From NCBI RefSeq assembly GCF_000972845.2, contig NC_040027.1:11089760-11153759 (forward strand): a DNA stretch of 64,000 nucleotides, given 5' to 3'. The notes under the pieces were generated by a model that was given only the letters and a program-made list of their open reading frames with translations, was not told the origin of the DNA and ran no database searches. This document shows, one piece after another, positions 33,996 through 46,460 of the stretch. Numbering within the stretch: the first letter of the stretch is position 1; each line of letters opens with the position of its first letter. The translations under genes were made by a program, and so were the position numbers. Origin of the DNA: Larimichthys crocea (Eukaryota; Chordata; Actinopteri; Sciaenidae).

Positions 33996-36900
33996 GCTCG
34001 CTGGGATTTCCAGCCTGTGTTCTCCTGTGAGATTTAGGAGTTCGTTATTCGTTATGAAAGATGTTAACTGAAGGAACCGTCAGCATCCAATCTTATTTAA
34101 GTTTACAGTTTACAATCCTTAAAATGACATTATTCAAAAACACATTTTGATGAGATGTAGTATATTAATTCATTTATATTTGTAATTACTCTCATTGTTT
34201 TCTTCTGTTGTTTTTATTTGAATCTGATCTTTCCTGCACAGGATTCCCATTGCCTCGCTACACACAAGTGATGGACAAGTCATGCTGCATGTTTATTAAA
34301 CCTGAAATCTCAGTCGATTATGAGTTAGATGTCACCTGCTGAGAAAACATGAATGACCTGTGATTCGCACCACCATAATAATTTAAAAATATCATATTTA
34401 ATATCACTTTCTTCTTGCAAAGCTTTTCAAGTTAACTTTTAAGCCTATGTGATGAAAGTGTTCTCTCAGAGTAATAGAGTTTTTACAATGACATGGCTGC
34501 TGTGATTGTCAAAGTCCAGAACAAGTGAAAAGCGAGTATGTGCCTTGAGTGGAGACTGTGTGCCCAAAAAGCGATTGTTACATGTTTTTGAGTCAAATAT
34601 CTTTGGGAAATGTTGATCAGCAATGTGAGAACATCCAGTATCAGTCCAGTGTTTAAAAATACACTTATTCACTCGTTCCACACACATAATAATTCACTTA
34701 ATACACAGTTCCAGCTCAGATCTTGTGTTTGTATGAAATAAGATCGTTTCCGAGTGGTCTGATCTTCATTTCATGTTCATTACTGCGTTTGCCAAACTTA
34801 ACCCTTTCTAGTTGTTCCTGGGCCACCAACTCCTCCGTTATTCATCCTGATTGCGACACCCTTCGCCTCCTTTTCCTCGTTCGCAACCGTTTGTTATCCC
34901 GTTCGTGGTCTATACTGCCCGTACCTACAGAGCACAAATGTGCTGTGTCAGATAGGCGGCCTACGTAACAGGTTTAGGGCCGGCGAGTGGAGGTCTTGTC
35001 TATTTTCCACTTTGTCTATTCACGTGACACAATGCTGTTTTCAGCAAAAATAGACTGAGAATTTGATTTGCTCGAGTCATATCGACATTTATACGGGCAC
35101 ATATTGTTATATTTATATATATATATTTTCTATGACAGAGTTAAAGCAACATTGGTTGTGGTGTCCACTGATGTCTAAGAGCTCAGATGTGTTTCAGTCA
35201 GATATTTCAAAGCTCTCTATGTGCTATAATTTGAACAGTTGAAAGAAAAAACAAAACAATAAGGCACAGGAAAGTCCAGGACATAGTAATGACTTTAAGT
35301 GACAAAAAGATGAATTATACATATTAAAATAATGATAAAATGATTAAATTACGATTCAAACCAGTGTAATCATGAAAAGCATGTGCTGTATTGAACACTG
35401 GAGGGAAGTTAAAGGCAGCAGGGGGCAGGAAATATGAAGACAGTGATCAACAGAGAGATGAAATCTTGCCAGACCCCTGGATGAATTATTCAGGCCTCCC
35501 TTTTCCGCACCTGTCATTCCACCTTTACTTTTCTCTCTCTCTTTATCTCCCACCGTGTTTTCCTTTGAACAGGTGGAAAAGTTTCATTACCTTCACTAAC
35601 GGGAGAGAGAGCTACTAATTAATACATATGATCTGCGAGTTTAAATGTGAACCTTCGTCCTGTTGTGTGACAGGTCTGTGATGGACAGGCGGCTCTAATG
35701 GGGACAGTCCGTTTCTAACCTCCATTTTCTTGAATTATTGAAGGCGGGGCTAAATCCAGGTACTGTGAATGATTGACAGCTAAACACTCACAGTACCTGA
35801 ATGAGATCATTCAAGCGTTCTCGGCTCTCGTCAAAAACTCTCACGTCATTTCTAAGATTCAATACAAAGTTTCTTTTAAACGTAAACTACATTTTTAGTT
35901 TTGACCAGAAAAAAGTGCAGCTCTTTTTTTTAAATTAAGGGCAGATCAAGTTGAATTAATTTACATTAATTTACATTAATTCAAGCAAAATATCCAAATT
36001 CATTAACGAATTTTCGATTTAACTCATAATGAATATTTTATGGTTTTCCCTTTCGCCTCAACTCTCTGTGATTTACAGAGTTTCCTGATGGACAGTGAAG
36101 TAAACTGCGGCCGACTGTAGCTGCTGTTAGCTCAGTCTGTTAGCTCAGAGCCCATAGGAGTGTTAGACCACCGGGAAGAGGAGGTTTTCAGGGCCATGGT
36201 CCAGTATCTTATCGGGTGAGTGGGCAATTTAACTGGGCTCAGCAGCGTCTATGAACATACTGGCAGAGGAGAAGAGACTGAAGAGGACGTTGGTCATTGG
36301 TGAGGGCTTGGTGAAATAAAAGGCTGAAAGTCGGACATCGAGCCGGGCTTCTTGCTGTCTTGCGTTGTCGACCTTGCTTGGTGTTTGGCTGTTCGGAGGT
36401 AGCAGTTCTGGGCTGGGTCGCATTTCATATTTAGTGGAAACGCTATGCTTAAAAAAAGATTGTCTTGTGTTCTTCCTCTTTTCGTCTCTTCACTCCAGCT
36501 GCAGCTGAACACTTTTATTTTCTGCACCGTGTCTGTGTAAGTGAAGCTGTGAGGTTCAGGCTGACAAACATTACCTGACTGTCCCCCTTGTCCCTCTTCA
36601 AGCCGTCTCATGTGTTAACATGCACGGGTCATAATCAAGCCTTTCTGGAAAGCTGCATGTCAGCAGTCCCAGGATCTCATCAATATTAATCAGAGCTGGT
36701 CAGAGAATGCATAAGCATTCATTAGGCCTCATAAAAACTAATCATGGGCAGCATCTAAGGTCACAGGACACACAGGACTCACTGCAAGGGACTTGCTAGG
36801 CTCTACCAACACTTTCCCCTGCAAACTGACACCAGTGACGAGCAGCTTTTCCTTTAGAGTGGCGAGCTTATCCTCACTGCACAGTATTATTCATACTCCC

Positions 36901-37365
36901 ATCATCAAGTCACAACAACCATTAGAAAGTACTGAAGGACTTTGCACGGTAACACACATTTTGCACCACGCCACTACTTGTACGATGTTTGCCATTCACC
37001 TTTCCAAGAAGGTTGTCAGTTGAAGTATGCATGGCTGCATGTAAATTGTGTCATATCAGTGGAATATATTTTGGAATACGGGCATAATGTTTTGTACTTG
37101 TAAACGTAGTCACTGAAGATTCTCCGGCTGACTGACCAAATTCACTGGTCTGATCAATGGAAACAAAAGTTTGAAGTAGCCTACATGAGAAATATATGTA
37201 TATGTATTCATTGATAACTGATGTTGTGCTGTAGTGGAAGACATGAAAAGGTTATTCTTCTGCTGTCTGTACCTGCTACTGATGCTCTATCTGTAAAATT
37301 TCAGGTCAGATCATCTGATGGTTTGTGTGTTTTTATCCTGTTTGTCTCTCGTCTAAAATCTAGAG

Positions 37366-37810
37366 CAGTGGTTCTTAACCTTGTTGGAGGTACTGAACCC
37401 TACCAGTTTCATTTGCTCATTCACCGAACCCTTCTTCAGTAAAAAATAAAATATGATTTTTTTTACTGGTGCACAAAATGAACCGTGCGTACATCACCCT
37501 TGTTTCAAATAACAACCAACACAGTGCATGAACTCACAACAACTTACCTCAGTGTGACTTCTGCTGTTGCCTTTGAGAGACCAGTTCAGATATGCGTGGC
37601 TTCACCTTGGCAAGTGCCAGTCTCATGTCATTTTCACAGCAAAGTCTGTTCCTTTTCTTAGTTTTTATGTCCAGCATCCTCAAAAAACGATTGCTCACAA
37701 AGAATGTTGTAACAATGGTATAAAAAATTCCAGGGCGGAGGCTCACCGAACCCCTGAGACCGACTCACCGAACCCCTAGGGTTCAATCGAACCCAGGTTA
37801 AGAACCACTG
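37366..37810. mobile_element. Non-autonomous hAT-type transposon (copy B only)
   Basis: The element is 445 bases with perfect 16-base terminal inverted repeats CAGTGGTTCTTAACCT. It is flanked by identical 8-base target duplications ATCTAGAG at 37358-37365 and 37811-37818. An 8-base duplication with CAGTGGTTCT-type ends is the hAT signature. There is no transposase frame; the interior has repeated 'accgaacccct'-like motifs. The intact ends and target site suggest a fairly young insertion. Confidence 0.88.
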
Positions 37811-39168
37811 ATCTAGAGAACAGAAAAGAAGACTGATCTGAATGAAGAGCCTTGTGCTTGAAACGTCACTTGCTAATAAGCATTTCTCTAAGGGGGCTGT
37901 ACAGATTTATCTGATTCAGAGTGTCCCCATATTTTAGCAATTACTCTGCTGAGTACAATGCTATTGTTACTAGATACAAATACAATATGTTGTAATAAAT
38001 ATTCTTTAATGCATTTACAGAAATAGAAACACACCTGTGGAGATACGGACGGACATCAGGGATATATCCTGATATCGTGATATCAGGAAGATCGATGATC
38101 GATCAATGAACTCGCAGCATGAATTGAGGTAAACCAGGATATTTTTCACATATAAAACCAGATAGTCTGTCTTTACCGGTGCAAACTTCTCAAAGTGAAA
38201 CAAGGTTTGACCCAGCAGCTTGTCTCTTGTGTATGTTCGCAAAAAAAATCCAGATTCTGCCCTGATGTGCGATGTCAGTCCAGCCTGCAGCTAAAACACA
38301 CACCGAGGCGATGTGTACATGAAGGAGCTGAGCGGTAGTGTAAATGTGAGCACTTATGTCAGTGTAAACTTTGAAGAAATAGAGGAGAGTTTCAAGTTCA
38401 GCAATGCCCTCGGTGCTCGGCATCTAAACTGGACAGACCTTGTGTCAGCAGGTTGGTTTAAGGGAACACGCGCGCATACACAACAGCCACGTGGACGCAC
38501 ACAAACACACACAGAGTGGCTGAGTAAACAACATCACCAGCACATAAACAGGTGTAATCAAACGCACAGAGTGCTGAAGAGAGTGGAATCTGTGACGTGC
38601 ATGATAAAAGGACCCTTTGAGCAGCTAAAAAGCAGACGCTGAAGACCGGAGAAGAACAACAACGGAGAAGAGAGATGAAGACGAGGCCTTGGCCCGAGGC
38701 TTGTTAGTTTGTGTCTCTAACAGCAGTTTGTTTGAACCTCTGCGTGGCCTCTTTTCTTATCGACAGCTTCTCTTTCATCACCCTGCCAGGCTGCAGGGCC
38801 ACGGAGGTGGGTTGGTGGTGGTGGTGGGAGCAGGGAGGCAGCCTGACACACCCCGCCTCCCCCCTTTCAGAGGTGGACGCTGCACCTAAAGCGCTGATGG
38901 TTAGCCAGCGCAGCTCCCTTTGTGCTGAAGCCCGAGCTTTAAAATGCTGCGTCTGCCTCCAACACACACGTACGTCCACACACACGCACGCACACACACC
39001 TCAGCAAAAACAGACACTGGGCCCCGTCGATACACACCCGTCACCTGGCGCTCGGGGGAAAAAAGAGCGAGTAAAGCGTGGACGACACGTGCAGCCACCG
39101 ACAGTGGCGTGTGACATCACCTGGGCCCAGAGGAGCCTCCCTCAGCTCTTCCATATGCACCGTCCTGA

Positions 39169-39170
<2 letters not shown>

Positions 39171-39202
<32 letters not shown>
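39171..39202 (+). repeat. (CA)n microsatellite, copy B
   Basis: Partner of 27971-27990. Confidence 0.9.
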
Positions 39203-39204
<2 letters not shown>

Positions 39205-39328
39205 CACCTCTGGCCATGATGTACACTCTCAGAGGACGCCGCCCGCCCCACCAGCACTGATGCGGTCATCAGTAGGGTCATTAATTGTGGCGTCCCTCAG
39301 GGGGCGGCACAGCAAGGCAGGATGGGTA

Positions 39329-39330
<2 letters not shown>

Positions 39331-39391
<61 letters not shown>
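39331..39391 (+). repeat. (GT)n microsatellite, copy B
   Basis: About 30 perfect units. The copy A counterpart (28130-28180) is shorter and broken by TT insertions, as expected if copy A is an error-prone reading of the same repeat. Confidence 0.9.
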
Positions 39392-39400
<9 letters not shown>

Positions 39401-40213
39401 ACATGCACTTGTGTCTTTGTGAGGACCAACACCTTGAGGACATTCGGGTGACTGAAGGCATTTTTTGGGGGAGTCAAGGACATTTTTTTAGTAGTAAGTA
39501 AAACAATTTCAAAAAAGGGTGTAATCTTCTTTTTCAAAGTAAAGTACGGACCTTGTTGAGAAGTGGGAGGATGTTTTGGATAATTAAGGTAGAAAAGAAA
39601 GTAGAAAGTGAATACATATTCAGTGAGGACGCATACTTTTATTTTTTCCACACAGGTATTACTCAGGCTTCCCTCCATCGCCTTCACTTGGTCCAAAATG
39701 CTGCGGAGAAGAAAAAAACAAGATGACATAACTCCAGTTCTAGTGCCCCTGCGTTCGCTTCCCGTTATTTTTTAGGGGGGTTTTATTGTTGACATGTACC
39801 GAGGCAGCTTACCTATGTACTTGACTGAGACTGAGCGCCCGCTTAGATAAGCCGATGGAGGCTTTTTCCAAGAACCCGACTGGTGACCAAACTCTGGAAT
39901 GATGTACCTGCTGAGATTAGGCTATCAGTGGCTTCTTAAAATATATAAACAAATAAATAAATAACTTATTTTATTGTTTTTGTTGTATTTCATTTTTTTG
40001 TGTTTTATTTTTTTGTGAGGCACATTGCTAAGAAAAGTAATATCAAGTAAAGTTTATTATCGTTATTATTTATTTTGAGGACATTTTGTCCGCTCCTTAA
40101 CTTTTTTTTTTTTTCATCTCCTGTAGAATGAGTGTGAGGAAATGCACCAGAGAGGGTCTTCAAAACAAACGTACAGAAGTACAAAATGATTTGTGTGTGC
40201 ACATATGCTTGCT

Positions 40214-40216
<3 letters not shown>

Positions 40217-40254
<38 letters not shown>
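40217..40254 (+). repeat. (GT)n microsatellite, copy B
   Basis: Partner of 28974-29000. Confidence 0.9.
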
Positions 40255-40256
<2 letters not shown>

Positions 40257-41872
40257 ATATCTGCCCCACACTGATGCTGCATCTGGCATGGGACAAACAT
40301 TTTGCTGGTTTGGCATTTTAGCATGCTGCTGCTGCTGCTTGCGTTGTGTGTGTGTGTGTGCAGCATACGTACAGTATGAGTGTGTTCTTCTGATTGCGTG
40401 TGTTGTTAAGTGCAGGAGTGGTTGAGCTTGTGCACTCTTTTAACAACAGCGTAATGACAACATAGCAGCAAAGCAAAAGGAAAAAGTGTAAATGAGTAAA
40501 TAAAAGACATGAATCTGGACCCAATTACTTCTCCTGTGCATCTTCACCGGTCCCCCTCTCCCTCTCAAAGTGTTTGTGTGTCTGTTTTTGTGTGTGACAG
40601 TGAAATAGTGTGCATGTGATGTGCTGTAAATCCCCTCTGTTTGTCTGGTTTTCCCCCTCATTAGTGAGAGAGAGTTAACGTTAGCACAAGTGTCCTGCGC
40701 TGGACCGTGAGATTAGTAATTAACGCCGAGTCTAACGAAGGGAGAAAAAACAACACCTCGACAAAGTCCGACCATCAAGCAGCCAGACCTGCTGACAGAG
40801 ACAAACTTATCCACTGACACTTCCAAACTCCGCCTGGGGTGCACAGTCACGTGGGCGGGAGTGTGTGTGTGTGTGTGTTTTTAGGATATTTTTATTCATT
40901 TTTGGTGATGGAGCAAAAAAAAAAATAAAGAAAGAAAGCAGGAACAAAGAGGACAGAAAGAAAAATTCACAAATCTCTCTGCGGCTCCTTATTTCTATCT
41001 CCAACTTTAATTATTTTTCAAATTTGACATTCAGTAACAATATCAGCTTTTCGGCCTGGAGAGAAACTTCCCCCACGACCGCTCGGCCTCTTCCAACCCT
41101 TCACCGTCTGGCTTACGGAAATCCCAGAAATCCAAGCGGATGGAAGCTCCCCGTGGTTAATGATGTCACAGGCTGATCCATTCCTGTGTCCGCTACGCTC
41201 CCGCTCAAATCCTCCACAATTCCCATATGTGCTCCATGATAAGTCCCATCATGCCTTTCTGCTGACCCTCCTCGGCAACCCCCCTTTTTTCCATTTCGGC
41301 CCGTCTCCTCCAGAGCCCGGATTTGAGGTGGACTGGGGGCGGGTTTGGAAGGGTTAATAGGAAGCTAAGAGGTAGGAAATGGTGGAAAGAGGAGGAGAGA
41401 GGAGACGTTCAGCTCACCTTGGATAAGTGTTCAAGAGAGGCATCAAAAGGAGACGGAGATGTCCTCCATTCTACACCAAGCTGGAAATCCTTTTATTAGC
41501 CCAGCTGGGGTGTAAAGGGAGGAGGAGCTGGGAGTGTTTTTACTCTGAGAGGGAGCATGATGTTTAATGTAGGTGGGAGTAGTTTGAGATGTAGACGTCT
41601 GAGTTTTAATCTTTTGTTTAGGAGGTCAGTAAGTGTTCAAACTGCACTTACAGGGAAGTTTGGGTTATTAGAAGTGGGCTTGTATGAGGCTGATCCACGG
41701 TCAGTGTGTCACCTACAGTAGATAGCACAGCACAGCCCCAGTTTGGAGAAGCAGACATGAGGACCAAACAATGTGCTGCAAACATATTTTAGACATCTAC
41801 AAAAATTAATTTAGAATATTTTCACATCTGTATTTTTCTGTTACACAGTCCGGCTGTCTGTGCTCCCTTCAG

Positions 41873-42079
41873 CCATCAGACTTCACTGACAAAAAATCAG
41901 ATTTGACCTCATAGAACATGAGAGTCGCTGATCAATCCTTGCTTCGATTGGTTATTGTTTGTGTTATTGTGTGACTTTGGTTCTTTCACGTTATTTCGGA
42001 TCCAAACTGACTGATGAACTCCCGCAACTCCTGCGTTCTACGAGGTCAAATTACGATTTTTGTCGATGGAGTCTGGTGG
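41873..42079. mobile_element. Fold-back MITE-like element, copy B
   Basis: Partner of 30600-30793, with better preserved arms. CCATCAGACTTCACTGAC at the left pairs with the inverse of the right arm, GTCGATGGAGTCTGGTGG. The inverted match runs about 50 bases, through an ATTTGACCTC-type core. Confidence 0.65.
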
Positions 42080-44175
42080 CTTTGGAGAGAATGATAGAAC
42101 TGGTTCAGTTTCCCATCACAAAGTAAAGCAGTATAGTATTCACTTAAACTGATTTTAGTTTGTTTTTTTTTGGTGGCTAAACAAAGTTTGCTTCTGCCCT
42201 TGTCCACAGTGCTGGTCCTCCCGCTCTGCTTTTACAAACTGAGGGTGTGTCAACCACAATCTACGCTCACTGTGGATAAGTGCCCTTTACTTTCCCTTTA
42301 AGCGGATGCCATGGCCACAGAATATACTGTATCTGTTCCTGATTGGCTGCCAAGTTTTTGTCAAAATGAAATAACGGGACACTTCAGACATTACAGTACT
42401 TTCTTTTAACAGCGTAACCACCATTCATTATTATGTAATCATCAATCCTGTCCTGTGCGGCCATCTCCATGACAACTGAGCGGACCAGTTCGATATGAGA
42501 CGAGATCCGCTTCAGCACTGAAATGCTGCTTACATGCCTCAATAATAATAATGCAGTCGATAGATGAATGGGACACTCTGCTAAATGAGTACCTCTATTT
42601 TTAATGGTGCTCACACGTTTACTAGTTTCACTGTCACATTTCTGTTTGTTCCGGTATTTCTTCGTCCACCTTTGTGGGGACCAAGTTGAGGTTTAGAGGA
42701 CGCTTTGTCTCGTCTATATTTGTTCAAATTCTGAAAGTTAAGACTTGGTTTTGTTTTATTGTCAGACCAGTGGTGGGGGTAAACCATGCAGCTGTGACGG
42801 TTAATGTTATAGGGTTAGGGAATGTTCCTGCTTGAACAGTCTGAGTGTGTTTTCGTGTTTGTTTGTGAGCAGGCGACCAGAGTCACCGAGGAACTCGTTC
42901 AGCCTCCACCTGCCACATCGTCGGAGGGCTGAGAGAGAGAGAGAGAGAGGTGTGTCTGAATAATTGATAATAAGTAGATTTCAATAGGCTGAACACGTCC
43001 CTCCTGATCAGCAACCTGTCAATCAGTCAGGACCTCCCTGTCATTGGACGGAGGGAGGCAGACATGGAGGGAATGGATGCAGAGGGACGATGGAGAGACA
43101 CCAGAGGGAGGTTATGGGAAGTACGGTATGGAGGTTGTGTGGAAATCAGGCCATCACACACACACACACACACACACAGCCTTCCACTTCCTCGTCTCAC
43201 CTGGAGAGACTCATGTGTAGCTTTTCTCCTCAGACCTCGGGGACGTCAAACCCAAAACGCGTCTGGAGCGGAACACAGTGAACCCGGGCCGTGACGAGGA
43301 GCTGAATTAGAGGCGGAAAGTAGCTAAAAAGCTCTGAGGAAGATGCTGACGGAGGCAGTTGTGTGGATCAACTCTCTCAGGTGGCTGCCAGCTTCACTAT
43401 GTTCCTTCCAGGCCTTACCAACTCTGTAAACTTTGTGTGTGTGTGTGGATGAGGCGAGGTTGATAATGTCAGCAGCGATCGGTCGTCTCTCTCAGACCAA
43501 ATGGACCTCAGCTGTCAGCTGTGGTAGAGCTAAACTGAGTTTAGGGGAGATTAACACAGAATGACATCCTGTTTGCTTCAGTCTAATCCTAATCTAATCT
43601 GACGGGGCTGCATGTGGGGAAATGTTGCGCTCACTTTGCCTCCCTGAAAAGCTTGTTTTACATTCTTTCATCGTGTCAGACAACACAGGGAGGTTATTTT
43701 TGAAATTCTGGGGGGTGGATGTGTGAACATGTGAACATGTGTGCATGTTTGAAAAAATGATGGACAGTCAGAGGGAAATGAAATGCACAGAAAGAACAAT
43801 GGACATGTAAATGATGGATGATGGGTGGATTGATGACAAATGGAGACAATGGAGAAGATTCCCTAAGTTCTAGGACTTGTCGATGATTTTCCAGACCAAA
43901 TTTCCTCAAATTCAAGGACCCAACACAACATAGTTTGGGCTGTATTAATGTTTCTCAGATCTTTAACAATCCTGTCTAGAAATTACATTTTCCAGGCACA
44001 GTTCAAGGCTTCCTTAATGTTCGCTTTCTCACTTGCTTACCACTCTTTAACCTGCGTCATTCCACTTCTCTTGCACGCACACGACTGTCACACTTTCTCA
44101 AGGCAGGTGGCGCATGAAATCCTGTATGCTGGTCTGTTAAGTAACATAAATATATATCAGAAGAATTTATATTCT

Positions 44176-44430
44176 GGGGTGGCACCATGACGCAGTGATT
44201 TTTGCCTCAGAGCAAGAGGTAACTGGTTCGAACCCCGGGTGGGATCTTTCTGTGTGGAGTCGGTTTGCCCTCCCACAGTCCAAAGGTTAATTAACATCAC
44301 CCATAGGTGTGAATGTGAATGTGAATGGTTGTTTGTCTGCCCTGTAATGACACATAGAGACTTGTCCAGGGAATTCCCCGCAGGGATTGGCACCAGCTTC
44401 CCGGGACCCTGATGAGGACGGATGGATGGA
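44176..44430 (+). mobile_element. tRNA-derived teleost SINE, copy B
   Basis: Partner of 32870-33105. The B box GGTTCGAACCC is at about 44225-44235. This copy keeps more of the standard body ('gtgaatgtgaatggttgttt', 'gtctgccctg') and the GGATGGATGGA tail. Confidence 0.72.
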
Positions 44431-44782
44431 TGGAAGTTCGATTCTCGCATTAAATATATAAATTCAAGCAAAATTTCAAGGACCTGTGGGAACCACAGAT
44501 AGATGAATAGATTAAAGCAGACTGGTGACTGGATGGATGGACGAGGGGCTGGACAGATAGACAGGTTGAGAGAGGTGCGAATGGACTGGTGTATGAATAG
44601 GTGGATGAACAGACAATGAATGAAAGAATGAGTTCAAGATATCAGAGTGGAAGAAAACATGAGTGTCCCATCACAATAAACACATCACATGACATAAAAA
44701 CACATGTGTTCCACTCATTCAACATGTATTGACTTAAGTGCTCCTTTGCTGCCCCCCACCAACACCAACCCCCGTCCCTGTA

Positions 44783-44785
<3 letters not shown>

Positions 44786-44826
<41 letters not shown>
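44786..44826 (+). repeat. (CA)n microsatellite, copy B
   Basis: A perfect CA run. The copy A counterpart (33440-33480) is broken by CAA and CCA errors. Confidence 0.9.
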
Positions 44827-44829
<3 letters not shown>

Positions 44830-44981
44830 GCGTGGTGTGTCTGTGACATAAATTTTTCACAGTGGTGATCTCGGCTGTAAGTGGCAGACCCTCGACTCTT
44901 CTCCCCGCCGTCTCTGCTGGGAGCTTCTCCACACATGTGAAACACTGCTAACAGCTGCCCAGGGAGGAAGAGGAGGCAGTG

Positions 44982-44985
<4 letters not shown>

Positions 44986-45018
<33 letters not shown>
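44986..45018 (+). repeat. (GT)n microsatellite, copy B
   Basis: A perfect GT run. The copy A counterpart at about 33634-33692 is interrupted and followed by extra sequence. Confidence 0.9.
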
Positions 45019-45022
<4 letters not shown>

Positions 45023-45287
45023 AATAAATAAATAAACAATTCATTTCTTTTGTGATCTTCCGTCTTTTCCGCAGCTCTCCAACAGCTCGACGACACAGGA
45101 AAACACAAGCGAACGTGCAGATGTGTGACGAGGGCGGCTGAACACATTCTTTCTTTCAGGTGAGTGGAGCTGCGTGTCCTTGACAGTCCTGTTGAAAAAT
45201 TAAACTCCCTCTCTCTCCTCAGCCGCTCCACCTCCTCCCCCTCTCCGTGCACCCATTTCTCCCGTCAACCCTCTTGAGCACTGAGAA

Positions 45288-45300
45288 AGGTCAAAGGTCA
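45288..45300 (+). promoter_or_regulatory. Perfect DR1 nuclear-receptor element, copy B
   Basis: Identical to the copy A site at 33983-33995, including the preceding GAGAA. Confidence 0.4.
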
Positions 45301-46460
45301 GCTCGCTGGGATTTCCAGCCTGTGTTCTCCTGTGAGACTTTAGGAGTTCGTTATTCGTTATGAAAGATGTTAACCGAAGGTAACCGTCAGTCATCAATCA
45401 GAATTTATCCACATTTTATAAAAAGAACAGACACGTTTACAGTTGCAATCCTTAAAATGAACATTCACCATTTTTGATGAGATTTGTTTAACGATATTAA
45501 TTCATATTTATATTCTGTAATTAACTCTTCATTGTCTCTCTTATTGTTTTTATCTGAATCTGTCTTTCCTGCACAGGATTCCCATTGCATCGCTACACAC
45601 AAGCGGTGGACAAGTCATGCTGCATGTTTATGTAAAATCCTGAAATCTCAAGTCAGAGTTATGAGTTAGATGACACTTGCTGAAAACATGAATGACCTGC
45701 TGATTACGCACCATAATAATTTAAACAATATATATATTTAAATTCCACTTTCTTCTTGCAAAGCTTTTCAAGTTCAACTTTTAAGCCTATGTGAATGAAA
45801 AGTGTTGGAAGCTCTGAGAGCAATAGAAAGTTTTTACAATGACATCAGCTGCTGTGATCGGGTGAAAAGCTCCAGAACAAGTGAATGAAGCGAGTAAGGG
45901 GGCCTTGAGTGGAGACTGTGGTGCCAAAAACGATTGATTACATGTTTTTTGAGATCAATATCTTTGGGAAATGATTGATCAGCAATGTGAGAACATCCAG
46001 TATCAGTCCAGTGTTTAAAAATACACTTATTCACTCATCTACACACACATAATAATTCACTTAATACACAGTTCCAGCTCAGAGTCGTTGTGTTTTGTGA
46101 AATGAAGATCAGTTCGAGTGGTACTGATCTTCATTTCACTGTCATCTACTGCGTTTGCCAACCTAACCCTTTCCAGGTTGCGTCCTGGGGTCACAGCTCC
46201 TCTGATTGTGACACCTTTTCTCCTCCTTTTCCTGTTCGCAACCTGTTTCTGTCCCCGTGCAGTGTCTATACCTGCCGTAATACAGAGCACACATGTGATG
46301 TGTCAGATAGGCGGCCTACGTTAAACAGGTTAGACGGAGAGTGGAGGTCTTGTCTATTTTCCATTTGTCTATTCCACGTGACACATGCGGTTTTCAGCAA
46401 AAATAGACGGTGAAATTGATCTGCTCGACGTCATATCGACATTATACGGGCAACATATTG

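Larger units (their letters stand above)
21773..35101 (+). repeat. Large tandem unit, copy A
   Basis: A head-to-tail counterpart lies at 35102-46460. Matched segments are 21773-21940 with 35102-35308, about 23320-25430 with about 35315-37357, and about 26800-35101 with about 37990-46455. Copy A also contains the inserted 21941-23312 block and the unmatched 25440-26720 stretch. The copies share TATTG at both ends (21773, 35102 and 46456), as expected for a microhomology join. No coding gene lies inside. Confidence 0.9.
35102..46460 (+). repeat. Large tandem unit, copy B
   Basis: The second copy of the 11-13-kb unit begins where the end-of-unit sequence (like 46340-46455) switches to start-of-unit sequence (like 21773 onward). 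It carries a 445-bp hAT-type insertion that copy A lacks. Several sampled stretches differ from copy A only by single-base indels (for example 38311-38530 against 27121-27340); others also have substitutions. Confidence 0.9.

Noticed and set aside
38711..39451. 246-residue open frame (and the 217-residue minus frame at 27268-27921)
   Set aside because: They contain translated CA/TG runs, and the homologous frame is broken in the other copy by single-base indels. No known domain.
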